Shown piece after piece: positions 15,873 to 16,537 of a stretch of 16,537 bases of DNA. Origin of the DNA: an uncultured Saprospiraceae bacterium (GTDB taxonomy: Bacteria > Bacteroidota > Bacteroidia > Chitinophagales > Saprospiraceae); NCBI GenBank assembly GCA_937952155.1, contig CALFYH010000054.1, positions 1-16,537 of the forward strand, read 5' to 3'. Below the pieces are notes generated by a model. That model made no database searches. It worked only from the letters and a program-made list of their open reading frames with translations, and was not told the DNA's origin. The translations under genes and the position numbers were made by a program. Every line of letters begins with the position of its first letter. The first letter of the stretch is position 1.

Positions 15873-15894
15873 GATTTATCAGATATCGCAGATG
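15873..15894 (+). repeat. 22-base repeat, copy 2 (right of nucleotidyltransferase pair)
   Basis: GATTTATCAGATATCGCAG plus ATG matches copy 1 at 13907-13928 at 19 of 22 positions in the same orientation, 89 bases beyond the start of the pair. Phrases of this kind (…GATTTCGCAGATG…) recur in intergenic regions of Bacteroidota, from memory, so this may be a dispersed repeat rather than an insertion boundary. Confidence 0.5.
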
Positions 15895-15978
15895 AAAAGT
15901 AGTCAAGTTAAAATAGTCTTTGAAATCTATGTTTTGTATGGGCTAAAAGCTCAACCTAAATTCTCAAATTATTAATAC

Positions 15979-16509
15979 CTAATTTTCCAAGATTTTCTTC
16001 AAACAAGAATCAATGTATTCTTCCACTTCATAAGTGTCTTTACCATACTTAAATGCTATACGAAAATGCTCAAGAGCTTTTTTATAGTTACCACTATTGA
16101 AATAATAAATCCCTTTACTTCTATGGGCATATGGTTCTATTACATTGATCTCTAATGCTTTGTTGATATCTGTTAATCCGTTGCTAACATTGTTATCGAG
16201 TATTTTTGCTAATCCTCGATTTGCAAATGCATAAGATAAATTTAGATTGGTAGAAATTACATAAGAAAACATACTTATACATTTATTGTAATCACTTTCA
16301 ATCAAGAGAGTAAACGCACTATTTAATATAACATTTGTATCATATGGATCCAACTTTTGTGCCGTTTGAATAAGCTCTTTGCCTTTCAATTCTTTGCCAC
16401 GAAAAAGTAGAACACCAAAAGTTGATATTTGAATAGCTGTTAATGAGTATTCTAGATTTATTTTATTATAATTTAGATTCACGTCATAAATGCAACTTTT
16501 GGGGAACAT
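15979..16509 (-). CDS. Tetratricopeptide-repeat protein
   Basis: A 176-aa helical-repeat protein. A degenerate first unit (about 24-57, ending AQKLDPYD) and three clearer TPR units (about 58-91, 92-125, 126-157) can be read; the last contains YFNSGNYKKALEHFRIAFKYG with the Gly-Tyr-Ala pattern. TPRs form a superhelix that binds partner proteins; the partner is unknown. There is no signal peptide or membrane segment from this start. ATG at 16509 is the first Met after an in-frame TAA about nine bases upstream. The window ends 28 bases further, so a longer, frameshifted upstream part cannot be excluded, and the first repeat starting so near the N-terminus keeps that open. It is on the same strand as the nucleotidyltransferase pair, 195 bases upstream, with a promoter box between, so it is probably a separate unit. 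Confidence 0.75.
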   Translation of the reverse strand: MFPKSCIYDVNLNYNKINLEYSLTAIQISTFGVLLFRGKELKGKELIQTAQKLDPYDTNVILNSAFTLLIESDYNKCISMFSYVISTNLNLSYAFANRGLAKILDNNVSNGLTDINKALEINVIEPYAHRSKGIYYFNSGNYKKALEHFRIAFKYGKDTYEVEEYIDSCLKKILEN

Positions 16510-16532
16510 AAAATGACATTAATATTTTTTTT

Positions 16533-16537
16533 CAAAG
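16533..16537 (-). promoter_or_regulatory. Possible cut-off -7 box for the TPR gene
   Basis: The last five bases read CTTTG on the minus strand, 23 bases before the TPR ATG. That is the spacing seen for the other TAnnTTTG boxes in this window. The TA half would lie outside the window. Confidence 0.2.

Noticed and set aside
16485..16535. Alternative minus-strand frame at the right edge (LKKNINVILC…) as the true start of the TPR protein
   Set aside because: It stops within 18 codons and would need a frameshift to join the TPR frame. Only 28 bases of upstream sequence are available.

Overview
The window looks like a chromosomal segment of a member of the Bacteroidota, possibly a Saprospiria- or Chitinophagia-like lineage (inference). 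Three things point there. A secreted protein ends in a type IX secretion (Por) sorting domain. Four genes (PBP1A, pepD, murA, the nucleotidyltransferase pair) are preceded by octamers matching or close to the Bacteroidota -7 promoter element TAnnTTTG, and no convincing Shine-Dalgarno sites decide starts. A bacterial GGGP-synthase-type prenyltransferase and an Asp-type MurA are also present. No tRNA, rRNA, CRISPR array, insertion sequence or integrase was seen.

Left part (1-8165) is mostly housekeeping. On the minus strand lie a bifunctional penicillin-binding protein 1A and an M20-family aminoacyl-histidine dipeptidase (pepD). Divergent from pepD is a plus-strand run: a geranylgeranylglyceryl-phosphate-synthase-family protein, overlapped by 4 bases (ATGA) by rsgA (ribosome-maturation GTPase), then murA with its own consensus -7 box. 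A small minus-strand lipoprotein with a C-terminal Cys3-His motif converges on murA with a 5-base gap. MurA and PBP1A act at the first and last stages of peptidoglycan synthesis but are not in one operon.

Middle part (8166-11623): a 518-base AT-rich gap with two perfect hairpin-type inverted repeats precedes a compact (979 aa) DNA polymerase III alpha-like protein. It starts at TTG, has a partly degenerate PHP domain and a clamp-binding-like motif, and looks more GC-rich than its neighbours. It resembles accessory or error-prone DnaE proteins rather than the replicative enzyme.

Right part (11624-16537) has accessory character and is AT-rich. It holds a secreted modular protein (carboxypeptidase-regulatory-like domain, TonB-plug-like remnant, vWA domain, T9SS tail), a strong terminator hairpin, and a minus-strand pair of overlapping pol-beta-superfamily nucleotidyltransferases of the PF10127/COG3541 (RlaP/YcgL-like) type. 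Two near-identical 22-base repeats lie just outside that pair. A TPR protein closes the window. The nucleotidyltransferase pair is the best candidate for a little-described system: both members keep an apparently complete catalytic triad but differ in length and C-terminal region, and no RNA ligase or other partner is visible here.

The left edge holds an unexplained open frame overlapping the PBP1A stop codon. It may be a frameshifted acidic tail of PBP1A or the start of another gene.
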